From an uncultured Cellvibrionales bacterium (GTDB lineage Bacteria > Pseudomonadota > Gammaproteobacteria > Pseudomonadales > UBA7434), in assembly GCA_937897785.1 (NCBI GenBank), contig CALCNB010000292.1, positions 1 to 6,741 on the forward strand: DNA of 6,741 nt. Direction: 5' to 3'. Below, piece by piece: positions 1 through 4,845 of this stretch (position 1 is its first letter; each line of letters begins with the position of its first letter). The translations under genes were made by a program, and so were the position numbers. The notes under the pieces were generated by a model. That model saw only the letters and a list, made by a program, of their open reading frames with translations, had not been told where the DNA came from and searched no databases.

Positions 1-522
1 CTTTTGTGCTTGTTTATCCCGTAAAGCCGCATGACAGGCCAATAGGGTTGAGCGCTTTTTAGCCACAACAAGACAGCCAGAGGTATCGCGATCGAGTCGA
101 TGCACTAATTCTAAAAATTTACACTCTGAGCGGATCTGGCGTAAGGCTTCAATCAAGCCAAGTGATAACCCACTGCCTCCGTGAACCGCTAAGCCTGCAG
201 GTTTATTAATGACCAACAGCTGATCGTCTTCGAACAGAATGGAATCGTTTAATAATCGCTCAAACTGAGGCGAGATGCCCGGCAAAACCGGTTTTGGCGA
301 GATTTTAACTGGCGGTATCCTAACGACATCTCCTTCAATAAGCCGGTAACTTTGCTTAACTCTCGCCTTATTTACGCGAACTTCGCCTTTTCTGAGAATT
401 CGGTATAAGCGCGAGCGCGGCAGGTTACGCAACCTAGCCATCAAAAAGTTATCTAAGCGCTGACCGGCATGATCGGCATCAATCGTCACCATTTCAACGC
501 TTTTTTGTAATATTTCGGCCAA
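1..522 (-). CDS. rluC: Ribosomal large subunit pseudouridine synthase C (N-terminal part, cut by window edge)
   Basis: This is the N-terminal 174 codons of an RluA/RluC-family enzyme that isomerises uridines of 23S rRNA to pseudouridine (U955, U2504 and U2580 in E. coli). Residues 19-80 form an S4 RNA-binding domain (AGQRLDNF, then YRILRKGEVRVNK and GDVVRIPP). The catalytic domain follows, with INKPAGLAVHGGSG (105-118) and the signature HRLDRDTSG (141-149); Asp144 is the catalytic aspartate of the family. I place the start at a TTG at 522 because AAGGG lies 8 nt upstream (531-535) and an in-frame stop lies just before it. The first in-frame ATG, at 492, has no ribosome binding site and would leave only a short lead into the S4 domain. 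The C-terminal part of the enzyme lies outside the window. The gene is divergent from rne, as in other gammaproteobacteria. Family assignment is very sure; start choice is moderately sure. Confidence 0.96.
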   Translation of the reverse strand, partial: MAEILQKSVEMVTIDADHAGQRLDNFLMARLRNLPRSRLYRILRKGEVRVNKARVKQSYRLIEGDVVRIPPVKISPKPVLPGISPQFERLLNDSILFEDDQLLVINKPAGLAVHGGSGLSLGLIEALRQIRSECKFLELVHRLDRDTSGCLVVAKKRSTLLACHAALRDKQAQK

Positions 523-529
523 AAATCAT
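494..529 (-). other. Possible 11-codon leader ORF overlapping the rluC start
   Basis: An ATG at 529 opens MIFGRNITKKR and stops one base before the in-frame rluC ATG at 492 (TGAAATG). It overlaps the preferred TTG start in another frame. The AAGGG at 531-535 is only one base from this ATG, too close for good initiation, so the TTG is better placed. It may be coincidental; a coupling role is possible if ribosomes terminating here restart at 492. Confidence 0.15.
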
Positions 530-617
530 ACCCTTAAGTTAAATGAATGAGGCCAAAAAACAAATTGGCAATAAAATAATAGGTAATTGAGGTACTTAAA
601 GGATAATGTTAACATAG

Positions 618-631
618 AACCTGATCAGGTT
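618..631. repeat. Perfect 14-bp palindrome
   Basis: AACCTGATCAGGTT is perfectly self-complementary with no spacer. TTAAC upstream (609-613) and GTTAA downstream add outer symmetry. It lies about 95 bp upstream of the rluC start and 1.2 kb upstream of rne. A gapless palindrome folds poorly as RNA but suits a dimeric DNA-binding protein, so an operator is more likely than a hairpin. The protein is unknown. Confidence 0.4.
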
Positions 632-724
632 ATTTGGTCTTAGTTAATCTATCGGCCTCGAACTTCATCTACCAACGCTTTTTAAGGGGTAATACCACTG
701 ATTAGTGTATAGGACTGAGTAGAC

Positions 725-730
725 TATACT
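725..730 (+). promoter_or_regulatory. Possible -10 element (TATACT), most distal rne promoter candidate
   Basis: TATACT matches the sigma70 -10 consensus at 5 of 6 positions, but the hexamer 17 nt upstream (TTAGTG, 702-707) is a poor -35. If used, the transcript would start near 737 and carry a leader of about 1.1 kb to the rne start codon. Weak evidence. Confidence 0.22.
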
Positions 731-781
731 GATAAGCGCTGGTCACAAATGGTTTGAGCAGAGAAAAGATATCCAAAGAAT

Positions 782-832
782 TAAGAAGACAAAAGAAGCG
801 CTAAAGCGCTGCTTAAACAAGAAAACTTCTTA
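782..832 (+). other. Composite hairpin with AGCGC/GCGCT core
   Basis: An outer stem TAAGAAG (782-788) pairs with CTTCTTA (826-832). Inside it AGCGC (797-801) and GCGCT (806-810) form a 5-bp GC stem closed by a TAAA loop. The hexamer AGCGCT occurs at 734, 797, 805 and 1471 in this non-coding stretch, more often than expected by chance. Likely part of the folded rne leader or of a small RNA. Confidence 0.4.
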
Positions 833-861
833 GATAAACAGTGATCATTAACAATATTTCG

Positions 862-902
862 AAAATTGCCTGTTTTAGGTAAAAATCCTAAAACAGCATT
901 TT
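862..902 (+). other. Hairpin with perfect 9-bp stem
   Basis: TGTTTTAGG (871-879) pairs perfectly with CCTAAAACA (887-895) across a 7-nt A-rich loop. The stem can extend outward through AAAAT and GC (862-869) with GCATTTT (896-902), with small bulges. The AT-rich base and trailing TTTTC could give weak termination on the plus strand, but the stem is too AT-rich for a confident terminator call. Confidence 0.5.
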
Positions 903-964
903 CATCGGTTTTGCATAAATCAGGCAGCCTCATTGGAGCATGAATACGATTTTAGCATGACCAA

Positions 965-997
965 GGTTCCCCTACTGGCAAAAAGCCAACATGAACC
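965..997 (+). other. Two-tier hairpin
   Basis: An inner stem TGGC (976-979) pairs with GCCA (985-988) around an AAAAA loop. An outer stem GGTTC (965-969) pairs with GAACC (993-997), separated by an asymmetric internal loop. The A-rich exposed loop would suit a single-stranded-RNA binder or RNase E access, but function is inferred only from position. Confidence 0.4.
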
Positions 998-1014
998 AAA
1001 TTAACGCTCGCATC

Positions 1015-1054
1015 TTATGGCATGACTGACAGATAACTTAATCAGTCGTGATAA
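1015..1054 (+). other. Hairpin with 9-bp stem and 12-nt loop
   Basis: CATGACTGA (1021-1029) pairs with TCAGTCGTG (1042-1050) with one G-T wobble. TTAT (1015-1018) and ATAA (1051-1054) extend it past a 2-nt bulge. A candidate promoter overlaps it (1026-1055), so the inverted repeat may act at the DNA level as an operator rather than as RNA. Confidence 0.4.
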
Positions 1055-1055
1055 T
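1026..1055 (+). promoter_or_regulatory. Candidate sigma70 promoter for rne
   Basis: CTGACA (1026-1031) and GATAAT (1050-1055) each match the -35 and -10 consensus at 5 of 6 positions, with an 18-nt spacer. It is the best plus-strand promoter I can find by eye in the non-coding stretch. Initiation near 1062 would give an rne leader of about 770 nt, still roughly twice the E. coli leader. It overlaps the 1015-1054 inverted repeat. Confidence 0.35.
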
Positions 1056-1089
1056 ACCTAAGTTAATGAGAGCAAAACAAACATACCTT

Positions 1090-1115
1090 ACCTGTTAGTT
1101 ATAACAAGTACAGGT
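1090..1115 (+). other. Hairpin, 6-bp stem with alternative inner stem
   Basis: ACCTGT (1090-1095) pairs with ACAGGT (1110-1115). Alternatively TGTTA (1093-1097) pairs with TAACA (1102-1106) around GTTA. Two partly exclusive foldings of one small element; no function can be assigned. Confidence 0.3.
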
Positions 1116-1157
1116 TTTAAACGTAACAACAAATTTAGTAGTACACAGTGATACCCT

Positions 1158-1191
1158 TTAGACGGGAACTCAAGAACCGATTCTTGTCTAA
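1158..1191 (+). other. Hairpin with 6-bp apical and 5-bp basal stem
   Basis: CAAGAA (1171-1176) pairs with TTCTTG (1181-1186) around a CCGA tetraloop. TTAGA (1158-1162) pairs with TCTAA (1187-1191), leaving an 8-nt bulge on the 5' side only. It sits 5 nt before the stronger 1197-1234 hairpin, so the two could stack. Confidence 0.42.
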
Positions 1192-1196
1192 GCACA

Positions 1197-1234
1197 TTGA
1201 TAGTAATAGCTCAATAATTAGCTATTACTATCAA
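1197..1234 (+). repeat. Perfect 15-bp inverted repeat, 8-nt loop
   Basis: TTGATAGTAATAGCT (1197-1211) is followed by an 8-nt spacer and its exact complement AGCTATTACTATCAA (1220-1234). It is the longest perfect stem in the window. No T-run follows, so it is not an intrinsic terminator. As RNA it would form a stable 15-bp duplex, a possible RNase III or protein site in the rne leader. As DNA it could be an operator. A gapless GTTAGCTAAC palindrome follows at once (1236-1245). Confidence 0.6.
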
Positions 1235-1235
1235 C

Positions 1236-1245
1236 GTTAGCTAAC
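1236..1245. repeat. 10-bp palindrome GTTAGCTAAC, copy 1
   Basis: Perfect gapless palindrome adjoining the 15-bp inverted repeat. The same 10 bases recur at 4854-4863, just after the tRNA, as the core of a 12-bp palindrome. Shared occurrence may mark one DNA-binding protein or may be chance. Confidence 0.25.
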
Positions 1246-1319
1246 CGGCCAACACGCTGGTAGCCAAAAAACGAAAAGAGCGAATCACGCCAACGTTTTA
1301 ACGACGTGCCTAAGTTAAC

Positions 1320-1343
1320 ACTGAGAAATTGAAGAATTTCAGT
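1320..1343 (+). other. Short bulged hairpin
   Basis: AAATT (1326-1330) pairs with AATTT (1335-1339) around a GAAG loop, extended by ACTG (1320-1323) with CAGT (1340-1343) past a two-base AG bulge. AT-rich and modest in stability; one element of the folded rne leader. Confidence 0.3.
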
Positions 1344-1352
1344 TATCGGATT

Positions 1353-1382
1353 AAAGAACGCTAATGAGACTGGCGTTTTCTT
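1353..1382 (+). terminator. Terminator-like hairpin inside the rne leader
   Basis: AACGC (1357-1361) pairs with GCGTT (1373-1377) across an 11-nt loop, and flanking A-rich bases can pair with the following TTTCTT (1377-1382). A short GC stem running into a T-rich tract resembles a weak intrinsic terminator. If real it would either end a small RNA upstream or attenuate rne. The stem is short, so this is tentative. Confidence 0.25.
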
Positions 1383-1396
1383 GAGATTGAGTAAGA

Positions 1397-1421
1397 CGTG
1401 AAATCATTTTTTCTTTTCACG
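1397..1421 (+). other. 7-bp hairpin with U-rich loop
   Basis: CGTGAAA (1397-1403) pairs perfectly with TTTCACG (1415-1421). The 11-nt loop contains six consecutive T. A presented U-rich single strand is attractive for RNase E, which cuts AU-rich single-stranded RNA, or for Hfq. Role inferred from position in the leader. Confidence 0.45.
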
Positions 1422-1439
1422 CAATAAAGACCGATAATC

Positions 1440-1456
1440 GCAATGCACTGCATTGC
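1440..1456 (+). other. Compact hairpin GCAATGC/GCATTGC
   Basis: GCAATGC (1440-1446) and GCATTGC (1450-1456) are exact complements separated by only ACT, giving a tight 6-7-bp stem. It lies between the two U-rich-loop hairpins (1397-1421 and 1474-1497), so the three form a regular series of stem-loops in the rne leader. Confidence 0.45.
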
Positions 1457-1473
1457 CAACAGGACAACTAAGC

Positions 1474-1497
1474 GCTAGCTGGTTTTTTCCTTCTAGC
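1474..1497 (+). other. Hairpin with internal loop and T6 apical loop
   Basis: GCTAG (1474-1478) pairs with CTAGC (1493-1497). After a symmetric 2x2 internal loop, GG (1481-1482) pairs with CC (1489-1490), closing an apical loop of six T. A stem with an internal loop lying about 340 nt before the rne start recalls the E. coli leader elements that sense RNase E, but I cannot show homology by eye. Confidence 0.42.
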
Positions 1498-1591
1498 AGC
1501 TAATGACAGCAAGACGTGCTAAATGATCAGGGCAACACAAACACCCAACGTTTAGCTTGACGGGGCTTACCGGTCCTAGCTTCTTGCCTTA

Positions 1592-1606
1592 GGCCACTTA
1601 CTGGCC
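1592..1606 (+). other. Small GC-rich hairpin
   Basis: GGCCA (1592-1596) pairs with TGGCC (1602-1606) around a 5-nt loop. It is one of the GC-richer stems of the leader, about 230 nt before the rne start codon. Confidence 0.35.
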
Positions 1607-1743
1607 ACATGCGGCTATTCATCACTTTTTTCTTATGTGATTCTACCGCTGCATTAGCTTTTTACTTTTTGTCTGCTGTGAACCGCACTTCAATTCCTCA
1701 TTGCTAGCCCCGACACTCGTTGGCCTCTTCTCTCTTTTGATGC

Positions 1744-1800
1744 TCACAATTCTGTGACTGGCATCTTTGGCATAGCAGGCTATTACTCGCGAATTTTCGC
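1744..1800 (+). other. Two small hairpins just before the rne ribosome binding site
   Basis: TCACA (1744-1748) pairs with TGTGA (1753-1757) around ATTC, and GCGA (1789-1792) pairs with TCGC (1797-1800) around ATTT. Both are short. They flank the region a ribosome would approach, leaving 1801-1832 apparently open. Confidence 0.3.
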
Positions 1801-1820
1801 AAGTACTACCCATAGGAATA

Positions 1821-1832
1821 AGAGAGAACATT
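1821..1832 (+). promoter_or_regulatory. Weak ribosome binding site of rne
   Basis: AGAGAG (1821-1826) lies 6 nt before the ATG and matches the Shine-Dalgarno only in part; a better AGGA (1814-1817) is too far away at 15 nt. Weak initiation would suit a gene whose output is tuned by leader structure and mRNA decay. Confidence 0.45.
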
Positions 1833-4679
1833 ATGAAACGCATGCTTATCAACGCGACTCAACCAGAAGAACTTCGTGTCGCTATGGTCGATGGCCAAAA
1901 ACTGTATGACCTCGACATTGAAAACCGGACCCGAGTCCAAAAGAAAGCCAGTATCTATAAAGGGAAAATCACCCGAGTGGAGCCAAGCTTAGAAGCCGCC
2001 TTTGTAGATTTTGGTGCCGAACGCCATGGCTTTCTACCTCTAAAAGAAATTGCCCGCGAGTACTTTTACCGCTCACCGCCGAACTCGCAAGGGCGCATGA
2101 AAATCAAAGATGTAGTTAAAGAAGGAACAGAAGTTATTGTTCAGGTTGAAAAAGAAGAACGTGGTGGCAAAGGTGCCGCTCTAAGCACCTTCATCAGTCT
2201 AGCGGGCCGTTACATGGTGCTGATGCCGAATAATCCTAAAGCTGGCGGCATCTCTCGCCGTATTGAAGGCGAAGAACGCAGCCAACTCAAAGACGCGATG
2301 AGTGATCTTGAAATCCCTAAAGGTATGGGTGTTATCGTACGCACAGCGGGAATAGGTAAAAGTTCAGAAGAGCTGCAGTGGGATTTGAGCTACCTGTTAA
2401 CGATCTGGGAGGCCGTACAAGGTGCCGCTGAACAGAAACCAGCCCCCTTTTTACTGTTCCAAGAAAGCAATGTTATTGTTCGCGCAATTCGAGATTACGT
2501 GCGCAAGGATATTGGCGAAGTACTCATTGATGGTGCGGACGCCTATTACGAAGCCTCGCAATTTGTCAGCATGGTGATGCCGCATTACGCCAAAAAAATC
2601 AAACAATACTCTGACGAGATCCCGCTCTTTAACCGTTACCAAGTTGAAAGCCAAATAGAAACAGCTTTTCAACGAGAAGTGCAGCTGCCATCGGGCGGCT
2701 CGATTGTCATTGATCCAACCGAAGCCATGGTTGCGATCGATATTAACTCTGCCCGAGCAACCCGCGGCGGCGATATTGAAGAAACCGCACTGCAAACCAA
2801 TTTGGAAGCCGCTGATGAAATCGCCCGCCAATTGCGCCTTCGAGATATGGGCGGTCTAATTGTCATCGATTTTATCGATATGTCATCGAACCGAAACCAA
2901 CGCGCTATAGAAAATCGCATGCGCGATGCATTAGAGGCTGATCGGGCACGCGTGCAAGTTGGCCGTATTTCACGCTTTGGTCTGCTCGAAATGTCACGCC
3001 AGCGACTACGGCCTTCGCTGGGCGAAACCACCGCTATCGTCTGCCCTCGCTGTGATGGGCAAGGTACCATTAGAGAGACCAAATCATTAGCGCTGGTTAT
3101 TTTGCGCTTAATTCAAGACGAAGCACAAAAAGAGCGTAGCGCTGAAATTCGTGCCATGGTGCCTGTCGATGTCGCCACTTATCTATTAAATGAGAAACGT
3201 TCAGCCATTCGTTCAATCGAAAAAACTAATCAATTACGCGTACTCGTGATTCCTAGCCCATCCCTCGTTACCCCGCACTACGAAGTCGTTAGGCTTCGCG
3301 ATGATGATAATGATGCAGGTGAACTGGTCAGCTTCGAACTGACCCCAGATGATGAACACGAAGAATCTATTTTGGATGCCCGCGAAACCGTCATAGAGCA
3401 ACCTGTCGCTGCCGTTCAACCGATCACTCTCGGCAAAGGCGCACCAACACGGGCAGAAAAACCTCGCTCTGAAAATCTTGCACAGCCCACCAGACCAAGC
3501 TTATGGCAGCGCTTCGTCACAGCGTTATTTTCCACTCCTGAGAAGTCAGTGACCAAAAAAGAAAGTACTACAGTCTCTGGCACAAGAACCACGCAAACAG
3601 CCAAAAGTGGTTCCAAATCATCTCATCGAGGCGGCCGCAATAATCAGCGCAACCGAAATACTGATTCACGCAATAGCAGCAAAAACAACCGCAGCAATTC
3701 GCGAAGTGAAACACGTCAAAACCGTGACGAGAAGCCCAAAAATAATCGCAACGACAATCGTACCAGCGCCGATGAACGCCACATCGCTAACGATAACGGA
3801 TCCGCATCAACAGAAGAATCTGGCAACCGCAATAGTAATCGACGACGTGGCGGACGCAATCGAAATACCGAGACTGAAGCCAACGGCAATAAAATCGAAT
3901 CAAGCGCATCAAACACCGAAACCGATCGAAATACCAATCAAGACGGCCCCAGAAAACGACCTGAAAATCAACGTAACCGTTCTAATCGTGGACCGAGAAG
4001 ACGTGGCGGCAAGCGCAGTGAAAACCTAGATGCAGCTAATGCAGCAGCGAACGACACAGCGGAGGCGACAGTTGATAATACAACAAGCGCACAAGCTGAT
4101 ACGGGAAATACTAGCAGTGAGTCAAACTCTGCAAACCCGCTAATTGCTGAAAACAACCGCTCACCTGTTAATGAAACAGTGACAAATGATGCAACAGCTG
4201 AAACTTTCAGGAATGACAGCGACGAAAGTTCAGCGCCAGCAGCTTTGATTGTAGAGCCTTCAGCTTCGATTGAAGAGTCTTCAGCTTCGACTATTCAGCC
4301 AGCAGCGGAACTCATAGATACCCCTTTAGCAGAAACTGTCGAAACGGCAAATATCGTTGCTGAAAATACGGCAAGCACGGCTTTAAATGAGGCCACGGAA
4401 ATTGTCATTGATGAAACAACCACGCATAAGTCAGAAGCAGAAACCTTGGCCGGTGGCACCACCCCCAGCAACGGGCAACGGGCTAGCAATGATCCACGAT
4501 CAAGCAAGCGCCGTGCTGCCGCAGCTGAGATCGCGACCAGCAACATGGAAATTCACGTTAGCCAACCCTTAATCGCTGATGCCGCTTCATTGCCGGAAAA
4601 AACCGTAAGCCGAGCCTCTAACGACCCTAGGGCTAAGCGCCGCGAAAAAGCGGAAGATTCACAAGAGGAAACAATTTAG
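1833..4679 (+). CDS. rne: Ribonuclease E, degradosome endonuclease and scaffold (complete, 948 aa)
   Basis: Essential endoribonuclease that cuts AU-rich single-stranded RNA in mRNA decay and in rRNA and tRNA maturation, and scaffolds the degradosome at the inner membrane. The start MKRMLINATQ matches E. coli exactly. The S1 domain is about 36-118, with Phe57 and Phe67; the 5'-monophosphate sensor includes Arg170-Thr171; the DNase I-like domain carries the Mg ligands Asp303 and Asp346 and Asn305. The Zn-link CPRC (404-407) joins protomers into a tetramer. After about residue 510 the protein is low complexity. PSLWQRFVTALFS (555-567) resembles the amphipathic membrane-anchoring segment A; 597-730 is Arg/Asn-rich with RGG-like clusters, a likely RNA-binding region; 731-880 is acidic and Ala/Ser/Thr-rich. 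Two RASNDPR motifs lie at 883-889 and 927-933. The protein is shorter than E. coli (1061 aa), and I cannot place the E. coli enolase or PNPase sites. Identity is certain; scaffold details are inferred. Confidence 0.99.
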   Translation: MKRMLINATQPEELRVAMVDGQKLYDLDIENRTRVQKKASIYKGKITRVEPSLEAAFVDFGAERHGFLPLKEIAREYFYRSPPNSQGRMKIKDVVKEGTEVIVQVEKEERGGKGAALSTFISLAGRYMVLMPNNPKAGGISRRIEGEERSQLKDAMSDLEIPKGMGVIVRTAGIGKSSEELQWDLSYLLTIWEAVQGAAEQKPAPFLLFQESNVIVRAIRDYVRKDIGEVLIDGADAYYEASQFVSMVMPHYAKKIKQYSDEIPLFNRYQVESQIETAFQREVQLPSGGSIVIDPTEAMVAIDINSARATRGGDIEETALQTNLEAADEIARQLRLRDMGGLIVIDFIDMSSNRNQRAIENRMRDALEADRARVQVGRISRFGLLEMSRQRLRPSLGETTAIVCPRCDGQGTIRETKSLALVILRLIQDEAQKERSAEIRAMVPVDVATYLLNEKRSAIRSIEKTNQLRVLVIPSPSLVTPHYEVVRLRDDDNDAGELVSFELTPDDEHEESILDARETVIEQPVAAVQPITLGKGAPTRAEKPRSENLAQPTRPSLWQRFVTALFSTPEKSVTKKESTTVSGTRTTQTAKSGSKSSHRGGRNNQRNRNTDSRNSSKNNRSNSRSETRQNRDEKPKNNRNDNRTSADERHIANDNGSASTEESGNRNSNRRRGGRNRNTETEANGNKIESSASNTETDRNTNQDGPRKRPENQRNRSNRGPRRRGGKRSENLDAANAAANDTAEATVDNTTSAQADTGNTSSESNSANPLIAENNRSPVNETVTNDATAETFRNDSDESSAPAALIVEPSASIEESSASTIQPAAELIDTPLAETVETANIVAENTASTALNEATEIVIDETTTHKSEAETLAGGTTPSNGQRASNDPRSSKRRAAAAEIATSNMEIHVSQPLIADAASLPEKTVSRASNDPRAKRREKAEDSQEETI
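4258..4290 (+). repeat. Short in-frame direct repeat in the rne scaffold region
   Basis: The 12-mer CTTCAGCTTCGA occurs at 4258-4269 and 4279-4290, a 21-nt (7-codon) period encoding SAS-centred repeats at about residues 809-820. It looks like a recent small duplication in a low-complexity acidic stretch and keeps the frame. Confidence 0.5.
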
Positions 4680-4707
4680 GTAATCTAAACAAGCAGATAA
4701 AGGCAAA

Positions 4708-4737
4708 ATACCTTGCCAGATTAAATCAGCAAGGTAT
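4708..4737 (+). other. Inverted repeat after rne, potential antiterminator
   Basis: ATACCTTGC (4708-4716) pairs exactly with GCAAGGTAT (4729-4737) across 12 nt. No T-run follows directly. Its 3' arm is shared with the terminator hairpin at 4723-4754, so in an rne transcript the two structures cannot coexist. It could also simply protect the rne mRNA 3' end. Confidence 0.5.
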
Positions 4738-4740
4738 ACT
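4713..4740 (+). promoter_or_regulatory. Promoter of tRNA-Ser
   Basis: TTGCCA (4713-4718) and TATACT (4735-4740), each 5 of 6 to the sigma70 consensus, are separated by 16 nt. A GC-rich discriminator (GCCGC, 4742-4746) follows, as is usual at stringently controlled stable-RNA promoters. Predicted initiation near 4747 gives a very short 5' extension before the mature tRNA at 4756. The promoter overlaps the rne terminator. Confidence 0.65.
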
Positions 4741-4754
4741 TGCCGCTGATTTTT
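4723..4754 (+). terminator. Probable intrinsic terminator of rne
   Basis: AAATCA (4723-4728) pairs with TGATTT (4747-4752) and GCAAG (4729-4733) with CTTGC (4739-4743), leaving a 3-nt bulge (4744-4746) and a GTATA loop. Five T (4750-4754) overlap the base of the stem. It ends one base before the tRNA 5' end. An alternative pairing is AAATCAGC with GCTGATTT, also 8 bp. Confidence 0.5.
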
Positions 4755-4755
4755 C

Positions 4756-4845
4756 GGAGAGGTGGCTGAGTGGTCGAAAGCACTGGTCTTGAAAACCAGC
4801 GACGGTTTATCCCGTCCCAGGGTTCAAATCCCTGCCTCTCCGCCA
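4756..4845 (+). tRNA. serT: tRNA-Ser (anticodon UGA)
   Basis: A full 90-nt class II tRNA. The acceptor GGAGAGG (4756-4762) pairs with CCTCTCC (4835-4841), followed by discriminator G4842 and an encoded CCA (4843-4845). The anticodon stem CTGGT/ACCAG encloses CTTGAAA, placing the anticodon TGA at 4790-4792, which reads UCA, UCG and UCU-type serine codons. The long variable arm GACGG/CCGTC, typical of serine tRNAs, and a TTCAAAT T-loop are present. The product decodes serine and in many bacteria is processed with the help of RNase E, encoded just upstream. It probably has its own promoter at 4713-4740. Confidence 0.97.

Larger units (their letters stand above)
523..1832 (+). other. Long hairpin-rich non-coding region between rluC and rne; probable rne leader
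   Basis: About 1.3 kb without a credible protein gene. Short ATG-initiated frames exist (for example 1609-1707, 32 aa) but none has a Shine-Dalgarno sequence. The stretch is unusually rich in inverted repeats: I count more than a dozen stems of 5-15 bp between 618 and 1800, and the stronger ones are listed separately. In E. coli the rne mRNA has a leader of about 360 nt whose stem-loops bind RNase E and mediate feedback on mRNA stability (Rfam rne5), and Pseudomonas has a distinct rne leader motif (rne-II). I infer the same kind of role here. I cannot tell how much belongs to one transcript, whether small RNA genes lie within it, or where the rluC promoter sits; ATAATA at 576-581 read on the minus strand is one weak -10 candidate. 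Confidence 0.6.

Noticed and set aside
1066..1098. Other tiny plus-strand frames in the rne leader as regulatory peptides (e.g. 1066-1098, or the ATGA-coupled pair near 1503-1553)
   Set aside because: None has a ribosome binding site and none shows a run of diagnostic codons; frames this short are expected by chance.
1609..1707. Hydrophobic 32-aa plus-strand frame in the rne leader
   Set aside because: It looks membrane-like, but there is no Shine-Dalgarno and T-rich DNA alone gives Phe/Leu-rich peptides.
523..1832. CRISPR array or mobile-element remnant in the long non-coding region
   Set aside because: The repeats are individual inverted repeats of different sequence, with no regularly spaced direct repeats, no target-site duplication and no transposase fragment that I can see.
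1643..1852. 69-aa minus-strand frame over the rne start
   Set aside because: It overlaps the rne ribosome binding site and start, has no family resemblance and no convincing initiation signal.
2451..3082. Two antisense frames (126 and 137 aa) opposite the RNase E catalytic domain
   Set aside because: They are shadows of a strongly conserved coding sequence and show no recognisable protein features.
3607..4029. 140-aa frame in the same strand as rne but out of phase
   Set aside because: It lies wholly within the Arg/Asn-rich low-complexity part of rne; repetitive codon use keeps the other frame open. No domain, no ribosome binding site.
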